Below are positions 48,021 through 56,282 of a stretch of 64,000 nucleotides of DNA, piece after piece (the stretch's first letter is position 1; each line of letters begins with the position of its first letter). The notes below the pieces were generated by a model that ran no database searches, was not told the DNA's origin, and was given only the letters and a program-made list of their open reading frames with translations. This DNA is from Runella sp. MFBS21 (GTDB lineage Bacteria; Bacteroidota; Bacteroidia; Cytophagales; Spirosomataceae). Position numbers and translations under genes: made by a program. The stretch is taken from contig NZ_JARNTW010000027.1 of NCBI RefSeq assembly GCF_029433105.1, positions 1 through 64,000 of the forward strand. The letters run 5' to 3'.

Positions 48021-49973
48021 TTATTGCTGCACAATCAGTACGCCGCCATTCGTCGGAATCGTCAGGTCAACTTCCTGATTCTTCGGCAGTTTTGAGGTAC
48101 TGACTCTGCCGTTCAGTTGTTCGTCGTCAGTATATTGCCGCAAGTCTGCCCCCGCCGCAATCATGGGCAGTTTGACGGTTAGTTTCAGGGTTTCTTTTTG
48201 CGCGTTTATACCTGTTACATACCAGTTGTTGCCATGACAACGGGCCAGTACCACATACTTCCCAGGGTAACCGTCAATATAGCGAACCTCCTCCCAAGTG
48301 GTTGGGACCGTTTTCATAAAACTGATGGCCCAATCTGGTGCGTCTGTTAAATTGTTGGGAGCCAGTGCAAAATGCTGCACGGCACTCTGAAACAATACCG
48401 CCGTTGCCAGCGCATATACATCCGACGTTACCCGCTTTGAGCCACGGTTAGGTGTATTATTGGCATTGTAAAATTTGTTCAGGGCACTCCCGCCAAAATC
48501 CATGCTGCCGACGGTGTTGCGGATGAAGGGATGCAACGTGGCGTTAAAAGCCTCATAATCACAGCTCCGCTGCGAAAAGGCGAGGTTTTCGCTGGCCAGA
48601 ACGGCCTCACTTGCCGCATAGTTTGGATACATCCTTTCCCAGCCACGCGGCAGGGTACAGCCGTGAAAAATGCACAGGATGCCGTAGTCGTTGGCGTCGT
48701 AGAGGATGTCTTCATAGACCTTCATCGTTTCCTGTTTATCGCCGCCGAAGAAGTCCACTTTAATGCCTTTCACGCCAATACTTTTCATCCACGCCATCTC
48801 TTTCCGACGGGCAATGGTGTTGTCCATAATCCCTCTCGGGCCTTGCGGGGCGTCATTCCAGTAGCCGTTGGAGTTGTACCATAAATACAAACTAACCCCT
48901 TTACCCGCGCCGTATTTTGCTAATTCAGCTATTTTCTCCCGTCCAATCTGCGTGTCCCAGAGAGCATCCACCAAAACGGTTTCGTAGCCCATCGCCGCGC
49001 TGAAATCAATGTATCGTTTCTGTTCGTCATAGACTGTTTTTCCGTCCATGCCGATAATCCAGCTCCATGAGCCTTTGGTATATTTATAGGACTGCGAAGC
49101 CGCATAACGGGGTTCTACTACGTCGAATGGTACGGTTGTTTCGATAATCGGTGCCAATGTTTCGCCTACGGTAATGGTGCGCCACGGCGTTTCGCCGGGT
49201 AGCGGGAGCCCCGGCGCGGAAGTGCCGTTGCCGTTGTTTTCGTCGGGCATTGGAAACCCGATGGTATATAACCCTTCTGAATGACCAATCAGTCGGCTGC
49301 CACAGTATCGGCTGTCCACGCCCGTTTCAGAAATTAACACCCAGCCGTTGGTATTGACCTTGAATAAACACGGGAAGGTGTATCCGTTGCCTCTGCCGTT
49401 TTTCCCCAACGTATCATCGACTGTATAGGTAATTTCGTAGCTTGGCATGGTTCGGGCAAAACCGACCATGGCTTTACTTTGGGCCGACAAAAACGTGGTG
49501 GTTCCTTTCGGAAAGGCAAAACCCGATGCTTCTTCGTTGACAACACAGCTACGGGATTGTTTTTGGGGATACACCTTGTAGCGAAACGCCACATCGTTGT
49601 TACTCACCCTGAATGTCACCTGAAAAGCATCTACGTTGTTTTTTGAGAACACAAATCCCCCTTCATTGGCCACATAATGTACCTTTCGTTGCTTTATGTT
49701 GGGCAATTCATAGGTATTGTCAATTTTCTGAACACTGGTTTTAGCATCTACCAGTACTAAATTCTCCGAAAAATCACCCACGTTGGTTTTCAGTCCGAGC
49801 GGAGATTTAGTCAGGAACGTCTTGCCATTTAAAGAAATACTATACGAGGGCTTTCCGTTGTCTAGGGTAAGATTAACCACCAGTTTGCCATTAGGACTGC
49901 TGATGGTAGTTGGGTTGTTTTGGGCTGTTGCCCAAAAAGTACTTAGCAGAAAAAGACAAAAGATGTATTTCAT
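48021..49973 (-). CDS. GH97 glycosidase, retaining type (probable alpha-galactosidase)
   Basis: A 650-residue exported GH97 enzyme: N-terminal beta-sandwich (about 20-285), barrel (GSWSWIIGMDGKTVYDEQKRYIDFSA at 301-326), C-terminal sheet. Asp407 in GIKVDFFGGDKQ sits where retaining GH97 alpha-galactosidases carry their nucleophile, while inverting alpha-glucosidases (SusB type) use Glu elsewhere; alpha-galactosidase is therefore favoured. The ATG of MKYIFC is used because the upstream ATG at 50000 lies inside a repeat element. It would remove galactose caps. Confidence 0.87.
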   Translation of the reverse strand: MKYIFCLFLLSTFWATAQNNPTTISSPNGKLVVNLTLDNGKPSYSISLNGKTFLTKSPLGLKTNVGDFSENLVLVDAKTSVQKIDNTYELPNIKQRKVHYVANEGGFVFSKNNVDAFQVTFRVSNNDVAFRYKVYPQKQSRSCVVNEEASGFAFPKGTTTFLSAQSKAMVGFARTMPSYEITYTVDDTLGKNGRGNGYTFPCLFKVNTNGWVLISETGVDSRYCGSRLIGHSEGLYTIGFPMPDENNGNGTSAPGLPLPGETPWRTITVGETLAPIIETTVPFDVVEPRYAASQSYKYTKGSWSWIIGMDGKTVYDEQKRYIDFSAAMGYETVLVDALWDTQIGREKIAELAKYGAGKGVSLYLWYNSNGYWNDAPQGPRGIMDNTIARRKEMAWMKSIGVKGIKVDFFGGDKQETMKVYEDILYDANDYGILCIFHGCTLPRGWERMYPNYAASEAVLASENLAFSQRSCDYEAFNATLHPFIRNTVGSMDFGGSALNKFYNANNTPNRGSKRVTSDVYALATAVLFQSAVQHFALAPNNLTDAPDWAISFMKTVPTTWEEVRYIDGYPGKYVVLARCHGNNWYVTGINAQKETLKLTVKLPMIAAGADLRQYTDDEQLNGRVSTSKLPKNQEVDLTIPTNGGVLIVQQ

Positions 49974-49992
49974 AGACGGTTTATGTTGAATG

Positions 49993-50100
49993 TTTGTCAT
50001 TCCGAGGCACGAGGAATCTTCAGTGGTTGGCCATTTTATCGCATTGGCGATCTGGCAAAGATCCCTCCTTCCGCCTCAGCGTACCGGTCGGGATGACAAA
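49993..50100. repeat. Imperfect inverted-repeat element between the GH43 and GH97 genes
   Basis: Left end TTTGTCATTCCGA (49993-50005) and right end TCGGGATGACAAA (50088-50100) are inverted with one mismatch, and inner GAATCTT/AAGATCC parts also pair. The about 108-bp element has the shape of widespread Bacteroidota REP/MITE-like repeats and fills most of a 167-base gap. Confidence 0.65.
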
Positions 50101-50140
50101 GGGTTGTTTAAACAGGTTTTATCGTAAAAAAGAACAACTA

Positions 50141-51706
50141 TTACTTCTCTGAAATCTTGTCATCAATTCGGAAATAATCAAAGTCGGCAAAGCCGCCCGT
50201 GGTTTGGGTGGCGTAGTTGAACAACCCAAAACGGTAGCCCATAAAATGCGGAATGGTGTAAGGCATTTTCAGCGGCTCACCGATTTTTGCCCAGACCTTG
50301 CCGTCGAGGCTGTAAAAGAATTGGGCGATGTCGGCGCGTTTGTTGAAATTACATTCTGCCTTGACGTACAGCGTATTTTGGGTAAGCGGGATGTTCTCAA
50401 TCTCAACGGGTTTGCCCGTATTGGCACTAACCATGACGATTGATTTCTGCCCTTTACCGACCTTTACCCCTACCAAACCAAAATTCTTTTGTAACAAACC
50501 CAGCCCCGCGAAGTCGCCTTCTTTCATGTTTGAGGCATCCAACAAGGTCGAACCCGTCGATTCGGGGCCGATGGTGCGCTGGGTGAGGGTGTTGCGGGCG
50601 AGTACAAACGAGCTATCGATTCGTCCCGTTTTTAAGCGTAAAAATCCTTTTCGTTCGGATACTGACCAGAGCGAATTATCGGGGTTGTGGTTCCATTGCC
50701 ACACCAACGGCAAGGCCGCGTCACTCTTTTTGCGGGCAAATTCGTCCGAGGCTACAATGTTGGGAATGAGCGATTTATTGGCTGGCAAATCCAACGTTTC
50801 GGGGACTTTGCCGTTAACGCCCAACACAGGCCAGCCGTTTTCCCACGTCACAGGCACCAAATACGGAATGCGTCCAACCCCGCCAAAATCGCGGAACAGA
50901 TAGGCAAACCAGCGTCCGTCTGGCGTGTCAATCAAGCCGCCCTGCGCCACACCTAAGTCCTGCAACCCTACGCGACCTTCCCACGGCCCCGTGATTTTGT
51001 CGGCGCGGTGGATAACCACCGTCCGCATGCCGCCACGCGGCCAACAGATATTGAAGAGGTAATACTTACCATTGTGTTTGAAAAGTTGAGAGCCTTCGGC
51101 ACCCAGCATGATGTTGCTTCCAGCTGGCAAACTTGCGTTTTCGATGACTACCGTTTCGGTTGTCCCTTTGCGGACACCCGTGAGGTCATCGTTTAGTTCA
51201 ACCAATTTGAGTTTTCCTGCACCGTAGATTAGATAAGCCTTGTCGTTTTCATCAAAAAACAGCGTGTGGTCGTGGTAGGCAGGTTTGAACGTGGCTACTT
51301 TCCACGGCCCTTTTTCGATGTTTTTGGTAGACCAGATGTACGTTTTCCCCGTAGTTTGGGCAAAAGTCGTTACGTAGTACGTGCCCTTATGAAAGCGCAA
51401 ACTGCTCGCCCACGAACCTCGACCGTACGTCCCTTTTCCGTCGGTAAGGTTCAGCGAAGGCACATTGGCCAGCGTGTCATAGACATAACCCACCATTTGC
51501 CAATTGACCAAATCGCTTGATTTCATGATGGGCAAGCCCGGACTCATGTGCATGGTGGTGCTGCTCATGTAGTACGTATTTCCCACCCGAATCATGGCCA
51601 AATCGGGCACGTCGGCAAAGATAATGGGGTTGTGCGCTTTGTTTCCCTGCGCAAATAAGCCAATAGGAATGGCCAGCAACAGACTGAAAAAGAAATGCTT
51701 TAGCAT
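50141..51706 (-). CDS. GH43 beta-xylosidase/arabinofuranosidase (subfamily 12-like)
   Basis: A 521-residue exported GH43 enzyme with propeller and C-terminal beta-sandwich. Signal peptide ends FAQ. Catalytic residues: Asp35 (FADVPDLAMIRVG), Asp146 (YHDHTLFF) and Glu204 (MLGAEGSQLF). YYMSSTTMHMSPGLPIMKSSDLVNW is characteristic of GH43_12-type xylan enzymes. The C-terminal part (FAGLGLLQKNFGLVGVKVG) is the concanavalin-like GH43_C2 domain. Specificity between beta-xylosidase and arabinofuranosidase is not decidable by eye. Four bases separate it from the GH51 upstream. Confidence 0.88.
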   Translation of the reverse strand: MLKHFFFSLLLAIPIGLFAQGNKAHNPIIFADVPDLAMIRVGNTYYMSSTTMHMSPGLPIMKSSDLVNWQMVGYVYDTLANVPSLNLTDGKGTYGRGSWASSLRFHKGTYYVTTFAQTTGKTYIWSTKNIEKGPWKVATFKPAYHDHTLFFDENDKAYLIYGAGKLKLVELNDDLTGVRKGTTETVVIENASLPAGSNIMLGAEGSQLFKHNGKYYLFNICWPRGGMRTVVIHRADKITGPWEGRVGLQDLGVAQGGLIDTPDGRWFAYLFRDFGGVGRIPYLVPVTWENGWPVLGVNGKVPETLDLPANKSLIPNIVASDEFARKKSDAALPLVWQWNHNPDNSLWSVSERKGFLRLKTGRIDSSFVLARNTLTQRTIGPESTGSTLLDASNMKEGDFAGLGLLQKNFGLVGVKVGKGQKSIVMVSANTGKPVEIENIPLTQNTLYVKAECNFNKRADIAQFFYSLDGKVWAKIGEPLKMPYTIPHFMGYRFGLFNYATQTTGGFADFDYFRIDDKISEK

Positions 51707-51710
51707 CGTT

Positions 51711-53735
51711 TTAGATTTTCTTGGCTTGGGTTTTAATACGGATTACGGTCAGCGACATAGGCGGGGCAACATACTCAAATCCCTTGGTCACCTTAATGGC
51801 TGAGCTGGCGGGTGTAATGTTGGTTGGCTTTTCTAAAGTGTTTTCAGTGTTTTCTTCACCCAAAAGAATCGTTTGTGCTGCGTCAGGCAAGAAGTTTTTA
51901 AAAGCTGCCAGATTGACTTTCATGGTCTTGGCAATTTTGCCTGTATTGACCATTTTCAAGATAACATCGCCCGTTTGGGTGTCTTTCACGCACGAAGCGG
52001 CAAGGGTTGTATCTTTCGAGTCTTTAGAAATAATCTGCTCAAAATATTCGTCGCCCTGATTGGTGGTAAACATTTTTTGAACATGATAATTGGGTGTCAG
52101 ACTGACCCGCTTGTTGTCGAAAAAAATCATGTCAGTTTTCCATTGCGTATGGTCTTTTTTTGCCAAAAGGGGAGCGTAGGACGCCATTTTAACCACATCG
52201 CCATTGCGTTCCAGGCCTATCATGTAGGCGGCTTCGGCAATGGCATTACCCAATTTATTGCCCCATGAAGCATATTCGCCTAAATACACCCCTGCTTTGG
52301 TGCGGTCGTATCTATCGTAGCGATTCAGGTTGGAGAGAAACCATTTTGGCTCTTTATAGTAGTGTTCGTCAACAATCGAAACCGCGAGATCATTTGAAAT
52401 TTTCCAGCCTTTTTCAAAGTCTTCGCCCTCAGAAAATGGCCCCGAAGTACCAATCAGCGTGATTTGAGGGTATTTTGCTTTAACCGCCTGTGTGATCATC
52501 TTAAATCGTGCTTCAAATTCGGGCGAGATTTTATCCTCGTTTCCGATGCCGATATATTCCAGATTGAACGGCTCAGGATGCCCCGCAGCCGCCCGTTTGG
52601 CTCCCCAGACAGACGTGGCAGGGCCATTGGCCCACTCAATTAAATCCAGAACTTCCTGAACATATTCGTCCATTTCTTCCATGGGCAGAGCTTGCTGACC
52701 TGTTCCGCCCACTCGCCACGTTCCGCCCGAATTTTGGCAACTGACGGCAGCAGGCAATACGGGCAATGGCTTAGCTCCGATGTCTTCGCAAAATTGGAAA
52801 TATTCAAAATAGCCTAAACCTGCGGTTTGGTGATAGCCCCACAAGTTTCGTTGCTCTACACGCTGCTCCACAGGCCCAATGGTATTTTGCCAGCGATACA
52901 TATTGCCCACACCGTCGCCGTGAGCCAAACAGCCGCCAGGAAAGCGAATGAAGGCGGGCTTCATGTCGGCGAGCAATTGTGCCAGATCAGCCCGTAAGCC
53001 ATTTGGACGGGTTTTGAAGGTTTTTTCGGGAAAAAGCGATACTACATCCAACGCCAGTTGGCCTTCGGTGGTGGCCAGAACGACCAGCGAGGTCGAATCG
53101 TTGCTTTCTGACGGGGCTAAGGTTGCGGTATAGTTACGCCAATTTTTGGCATCGACGGTCAGTTCGGTTTCGGCCAGTACTCTTCCTTTGGGCGCCTGAA
53201 GGCTCACTTTTACGGAAATTGGTGTGGTTGAAAGTAGTCGCGAAAACATCGAAAAATTATATTTTTCGCCTTGCTTTACCACGATGTAATCAAAGCCTGT
53301 GTTTTTAATTCCTACCCCTGGCGTACCCTTGTTTTCCGGTATATCAGTGCGGGGGCCAAAGGCGTGAACGCCCACACGGTTTATCGTCAATACGGCATAG
53401 TGGGGGTTGTTGGGGTGAACGGGTTCTTTGGTTTCGATACTTAGATTGCCGTAGGAAAAAACGGGCGTAATGTATTCCCAAAACGAAAGGTGATGCCAGT
53501 TGCGTTGCTCAGCAGGATTGTACTCAAACGAGCGATTTTGAATTTGTTCGGCATACAGCCCACCGTCGGCAGCATAGTTGATGTCTTCAAAAAATAACCC
53601 GAACAGGTACGGGCTGATTTTTTTGCTTTTGGGGTAATTATTTTTCGAGGTCTGGGCAAAACCATTGTCATGCAGTCCTAACCCAATCAGTAAGCCTATC
53701 AGTATTAATCTGACCCAATTATTTTTAGTATTCAT
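51711..53735 (-). CDS. GH51 alpha-L-arabinofuranosidase (long form with CBM4-like insert)
   Basis: A 674-residue exported arabinofuranosidase. Signal peptide ends GFAQ. After YLFGLFFEDINYAADGG, residues about 80-235 form a galactose-binding-like insert typical of long GH51 enzymes. The barrel contains FIRFPGGCLAHG, acid/base Glu400 in YIGIGNEDKI and nucleophile Glu487 in VYLGEYASWG. It differs from the short GH51 at the locus end. The ATG of MNTKNNWV is preceded directly by one copy of the 45-bp repeat, which therefore forms the leader. Confidence 0.92.
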   Translation of the reverse strand: MNTKNNWVRLILIGLLIGLGLHDNGFAQTSKNNYPKSKKISPYLFGLFFEDINYAADGGLYAEQIQNRSFEYNPAEQRNWHHLSFWEYITPVFSYGNLSIETKEPVHPNNPHYAVLTINRVGVHAFGPRTDIPENKGTPGVGIKNTGFDYIVVKQGEKYNFSMFSRLLSTTPISVKVSLQAPKGRVLAETELTVDAKNWRNYTATLAPSESNDSTSLVVLATTEGQLALDVVSLFPEKTFKTRPNGLRADLAQLLADMKPAFIRFPGGCLAHGDGVGNMYRWQNTIGPVEQRVEQRNLWGYHQTAGLGYFEYFQFCEDIGAKPLPVLPAAVSCQNSGGTWRVGGTGQQALPMEEMDEYVQEVLDLIEWANGPATSVWGAKRAAAGHPEPFNLEYIGIGNEDKISPEFEARFKMITQAVKAKYPQITLIGTSGPFSEGEDFEKGWKISNDLAVSIVDEHYYKEPKWFLSNLNRYDRYDRTKAGVYLGEYASWGNKLGNAIAEAAYMIGLERNGDVVKMASYAPLLAKKDHTQWKTDMIFFDNKRVSLTPNYHVQKMFTTNQGDEYFEQIISKDSKDTTLAASCVKDTQTGDVILKMVNTGKIAKTMKVNLAAFKNFLPDAAQTILLGEENTENTLEKPTNITPASSAIKVTKGFEYVAPPMSLTVIRIKTQAKKI

Positions 53736-53741
53736 CTTTTT

Positions 53742-53852
53742 CTTTTTATTGTAGATGCAGGTCAGACTGTCGTCAGACCGTTTGAACATCTCTTTAATTT
53801 CTTCTAACTTTTTATTGTAGATGCAGGTCAGACTGTCGTCAGACCGTTTGAA
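53742..53852 (-). repeat. Duplicated 45-bp element with phased GTCAGAC half-sites
   Basis: Two identical 45-base copies (53742-53786, 53808-53852) lie 66 bases apart, directly upstream of the GH51 ATG. Each copy carries GTCAGAC twice, 11 bases apart (53761, 53772, 53827, 53838), so all four half-sites fall on one helical face. This has the look of an operator or iteron array. No further copy was noticed in the window. Confidence 0.75.
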
Positions 53853-53853
53853 T

Positions 53854-53882
53854 CCTTGTAAAGGTTTAAAACCTTTACAAGG
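53854..53882. repeat. Perfect 29-bp palindrome overlapping the GH127 stop codon
   Basis: CCTTGTAAAGGTTT and AAACCTTTACAAGG (14-base arms, one central base) form a perfect palindrome. The GH127 stop codon (53875-53877) lies within the right arm. It could end or stabilise the GH127 transcript. Confidence 0.7.
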
Positions 53883-56184
53883 TTACTATTCTGATTTGAT
53901 GAAATCGTGGCGTCGGTCTTCCGTTTTCGGATACGATTTTGAGGTGAACGACCTCTTTATCATCGGCTTTGAGGACAATCACTTTATCTTTTACCGCGAT
54001 AACTTCTGCTGCTCGGTCATTGATAAAAATACCGACCTCTTCTGTTTTCAGATTTCCTGAAAAATGGATTTCCAACGTCTTCCCCGCCGAGTCTTTATTT
54101 TGCAACTGATACGAAATATAAGAGCGTGTATTTCGCCAGAACCGACCGTCATCATCGTAGCCCGAATCGCTTTTTTCGCCTTTGTACGAATGATTTACTT
54201 CGGGTTGCTGTTCACCACAATTCACCTTATCAACTGTTCGGGCTTCCAGTGCCAATGCCTCGACCTCCTGCTGCCGTTGGGTTGCTTTTTGGGCTTCAAA
54301 GTCCGCCTGCGTAAACGTCTGGAAATACATCTGATAACGGGCGTCGTGGATTTCATAGAAAGGTTGCAGCGTCAGCGAATCGAGGCTAAAGGTCAGATTA
54401 CCACCTAATTTTAGTTTAGAAAGGTACGAGTCCGTGTTGCCAATCAGCGCATAGGCTTTGTCAATAGGGTACAGTTTCCCTTTCGTTTCGTGCCCCATGC
54501 GGCTATCATCGGCGAAAAGGCCGACTAAATCAGAGGTAGAAGTCTTGGCTGCCAACACAATAGGCCCGTACACAAACGCTGTCCAATTGGAGTTGTCGGG
54601 CAGGTATTCCAGTTTGGTAGAAGTCGTAAACTGCACCGTTACTTTATCGCCCGATTTCCATTTTTTCTGAATACCGATGTAATGCGAGGGTTGGGCGTTG
54701 GTGGGGTACGTTTTCCCATTGACCAACACCTCGACGTTTTCTGCCCATTTCGGGTAACGAATATTCAGCGTAAACGCCTGCGATTTGGCCAGTTTTAGTA
54801 CCAGTTCCGTCTGGTTTTTGTACGGAAACGTTGTGCTTTGGGTTAGCTGAATATTGTTTTCTTTCCAGTTCAACAAAGACGGAATAAACAAATTGACAAA
54901 CAGATCGTTGGCGGAATGGCTATAAATCAGTTCGCCGTACTTCGTATGGTTTTCAATGCCCGAACCCACACAACACCACATGCTGGTTTCGGGTTGCGAA
55001 TAGACCCGATAATGGTTGGGGCGAATGGGTGTAAAGTACACAAAGCCCCCTTTTTGCGGATGTTGACTCGACAAAATGTGATTATATAGCGTCCGTTCGT
55101 AAAAATCCAGATAGCTCGGATCGTTCTTATCCAGAAACAATGCTTTACTCAACCGAAGCATATTGAACGAATTGCAGGTTTCAGGGCCTTGATTTGACTT
55201 CAACATGCCACTGAAATCGGTCGTTGGGTTGAAATGCTCCCGCACGCTATTTCCTCCAAACGCCACCGTGCGAGCCTGGGAAACGTTCTGCCAGAAAAAG
55301 CGAGCCGCTTCCGACCAATCGGTTTTGCCCGTAAGCATGGCAATTTTCTCATACCCAATCACTTTCGGAATCTGCGTATTAGCGTGAAGCCCCGTCAGTT
55401 TATCCTGTTTGGCGAGCAAAGGCGTCAATAGAGCCTGATGCGACAGTTTCAGGGCAGCATCCAGGTACTTTTTATTCTTGGTTAGGATGTATAAATCGGC
55501 AAACGTTTCGTTGATGCCGCCGTGTTCAGTACGTAGAATCTGTTGCGTCTGGGCATCGGAGAGCGGTTGGATGAGTTCGATAAACCAATCGCCCAGTCCA
55601 ATCAAGACCTGTTTGGCTTGCTGATTACCCGCAAATTCGTAGGCATCCCGCAAGCCTGCAAACAACTTATGAATGTTATAGAGCGGCACCCACGTGTTGT
55701 TCAACCCAAAGCTGCTGCCGTCGATGTCGCCTTTGTGAATCCGTTCCCAAAAGACCTTTCCCTGCGGAATACCGCCCACGTAGCCGTTACCGTTTTTAGC
55801 CTGACACTGAGCCAGTTGATCCACCATGTAGTCGAGCCGCTTTTTCAGTTCGGTATTGACCGTCGAGGCGTACATCATGGCCAGTGCCGACAGGTAATGC
55901 CCGCCGATGTGGCCGTCCAGCCCCGAGCTTTCCCAGTTGCCATAGCGTTCGGCTTTCAGGGGTAACCCCGCGTCGATGAGGTACGGCGCCAGCAGCTTAT
56001 CAGGGTTCAGCGACAGGATGTACCGCATGTCAACGTCCTGCGCGTTCTTGAAAGCACCATTCGTCACCTTCACCTCCTGAAGGGTAAACGGTTGCATCTG
56101 CCCGAATGCCGAAGAGCTGAGCAAGAAGGCGGTTATGGTATGTAAAAAAAGGAGTTTCAAAATATATTTTTTTAGGTGCTTCAT
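53875..56184 (-). CDS. GH127 beta-L-arabinofuranosidase
   Basis: A 769-residue exported GH127 enzyme (DUF1680 family). Signal peptide ends AFGQ. The catalytic metal-thiolate site of the family is intact: Glu335 and Cys337 in GPETCNSFNML, and Cys404-Cys405 in SMWCCVGSGIENH, where the first Cys of the pair is the nucleophile in characterised enzymes. GHIGGHYLSALAMMY marks the barrel. It releases beta-L-arabinofuranose. The ATG of MKHLKK is used; the earlier ATG lies beside a repeat. A C-terminal sugar-binding-like domain (VGIFINDRAAEVI) ends the protein. Confidence 0.9.
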   Translation of the reverse strand: MKHLKKYILKLLFLHTITAFLLSSSAFGQMQPFTLQEVKVTNGAFKNAQDVDMRYILSLNPDKLLAPYLIDAGLPLKAERYGNWESSGLDGHIGGHYLSALAMMYASTVNTELKKRLDYMVDQLAQCQAKNGNGYVGGIPQGKVFWERIHKGDIDGSSFGLNNTWVPLYNIHKLFAGLRDAYEFAGNQQAKQVLIGLGDWFIELIQPLSDAQTQQILRTEHGGINETFADLYILTKNKKYLDAALKLSHQALLTPLLAKQDKLTGLHANTQIPKVIGYEKIAMLTGKTDWSEAARFFWQNVSQARTVAFGGNSVREHFNPTTDFSGMLKSNQGPETCNSFNMLRLSKALFLDKNDPSYLDFYERTLYNHILSSQHPQKGGFVYFTPIRPNHYRVYSQPETSMWCCVGSGIENHTKYGELIYSHSANDLFVNLFIPSLLNWKENNIQLTQSTTFPYKNQTELVLKLAKSQAFTLNIRYPKWAENVEVLVNGKTYPTNAQPSHYIGIQKKWKSGDKVTVQFTTSTKLEYLPDNSNWTAFVYGPIVLAAKTSTSDLVGLFADDSRMGHETKGKLYPIDKAYALIGNTDSYLSKLKLGGNLTFSLDSLTLQPFYEIHDARYQMYFQTFTQADFEAQKATQRQQEVEALALEARTVDKVNCGEQQPEVNHSYKGEKSDSGYDDDGRFWRNTRSYISYQLQNKDSAGKTLEIHFSGNLKTEEVGIFINDRAAEVIAVKDKVIVLKADDKEVVHLKIVSENGRPTPRFHQIRIVTL

Positions 56185-56194
56185 GAAGTAATTC

Positions 56195-56273
56195 AACCTC
56201 ATCCCTAACCCTTCTCCTTTCTGGAGAAGGGGATTTAAAGCCCTCTCCAGAAAGGAGAGGGTGGGGTGAGGTT
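56195..56273. repeat. 79-bp inverted repeat between the GH43 and GH127 genes
   Basis: Ends AACCTCATCCC (56195-56205) and GGGTGAGGTT-like (to 56273) are inverted, and each arm holds its own hairpin (CCTTCTCCTTTCTGGAGAAGG type; CCCTCTCC/GGAGAGGG type). It resembles common dispersed intergenic repeats and fills most of a 98-base gap. Confidence 0.65.
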
Positions 56274-56282
56274 AAATTTTTT

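Noticed and set aside
48021-49973. Starch-type Sus locus suggested by GH97
   Set aside because: The catalytic Asp layout points to the galactosidase branch, and no GH13 or SusE/F gene is present.
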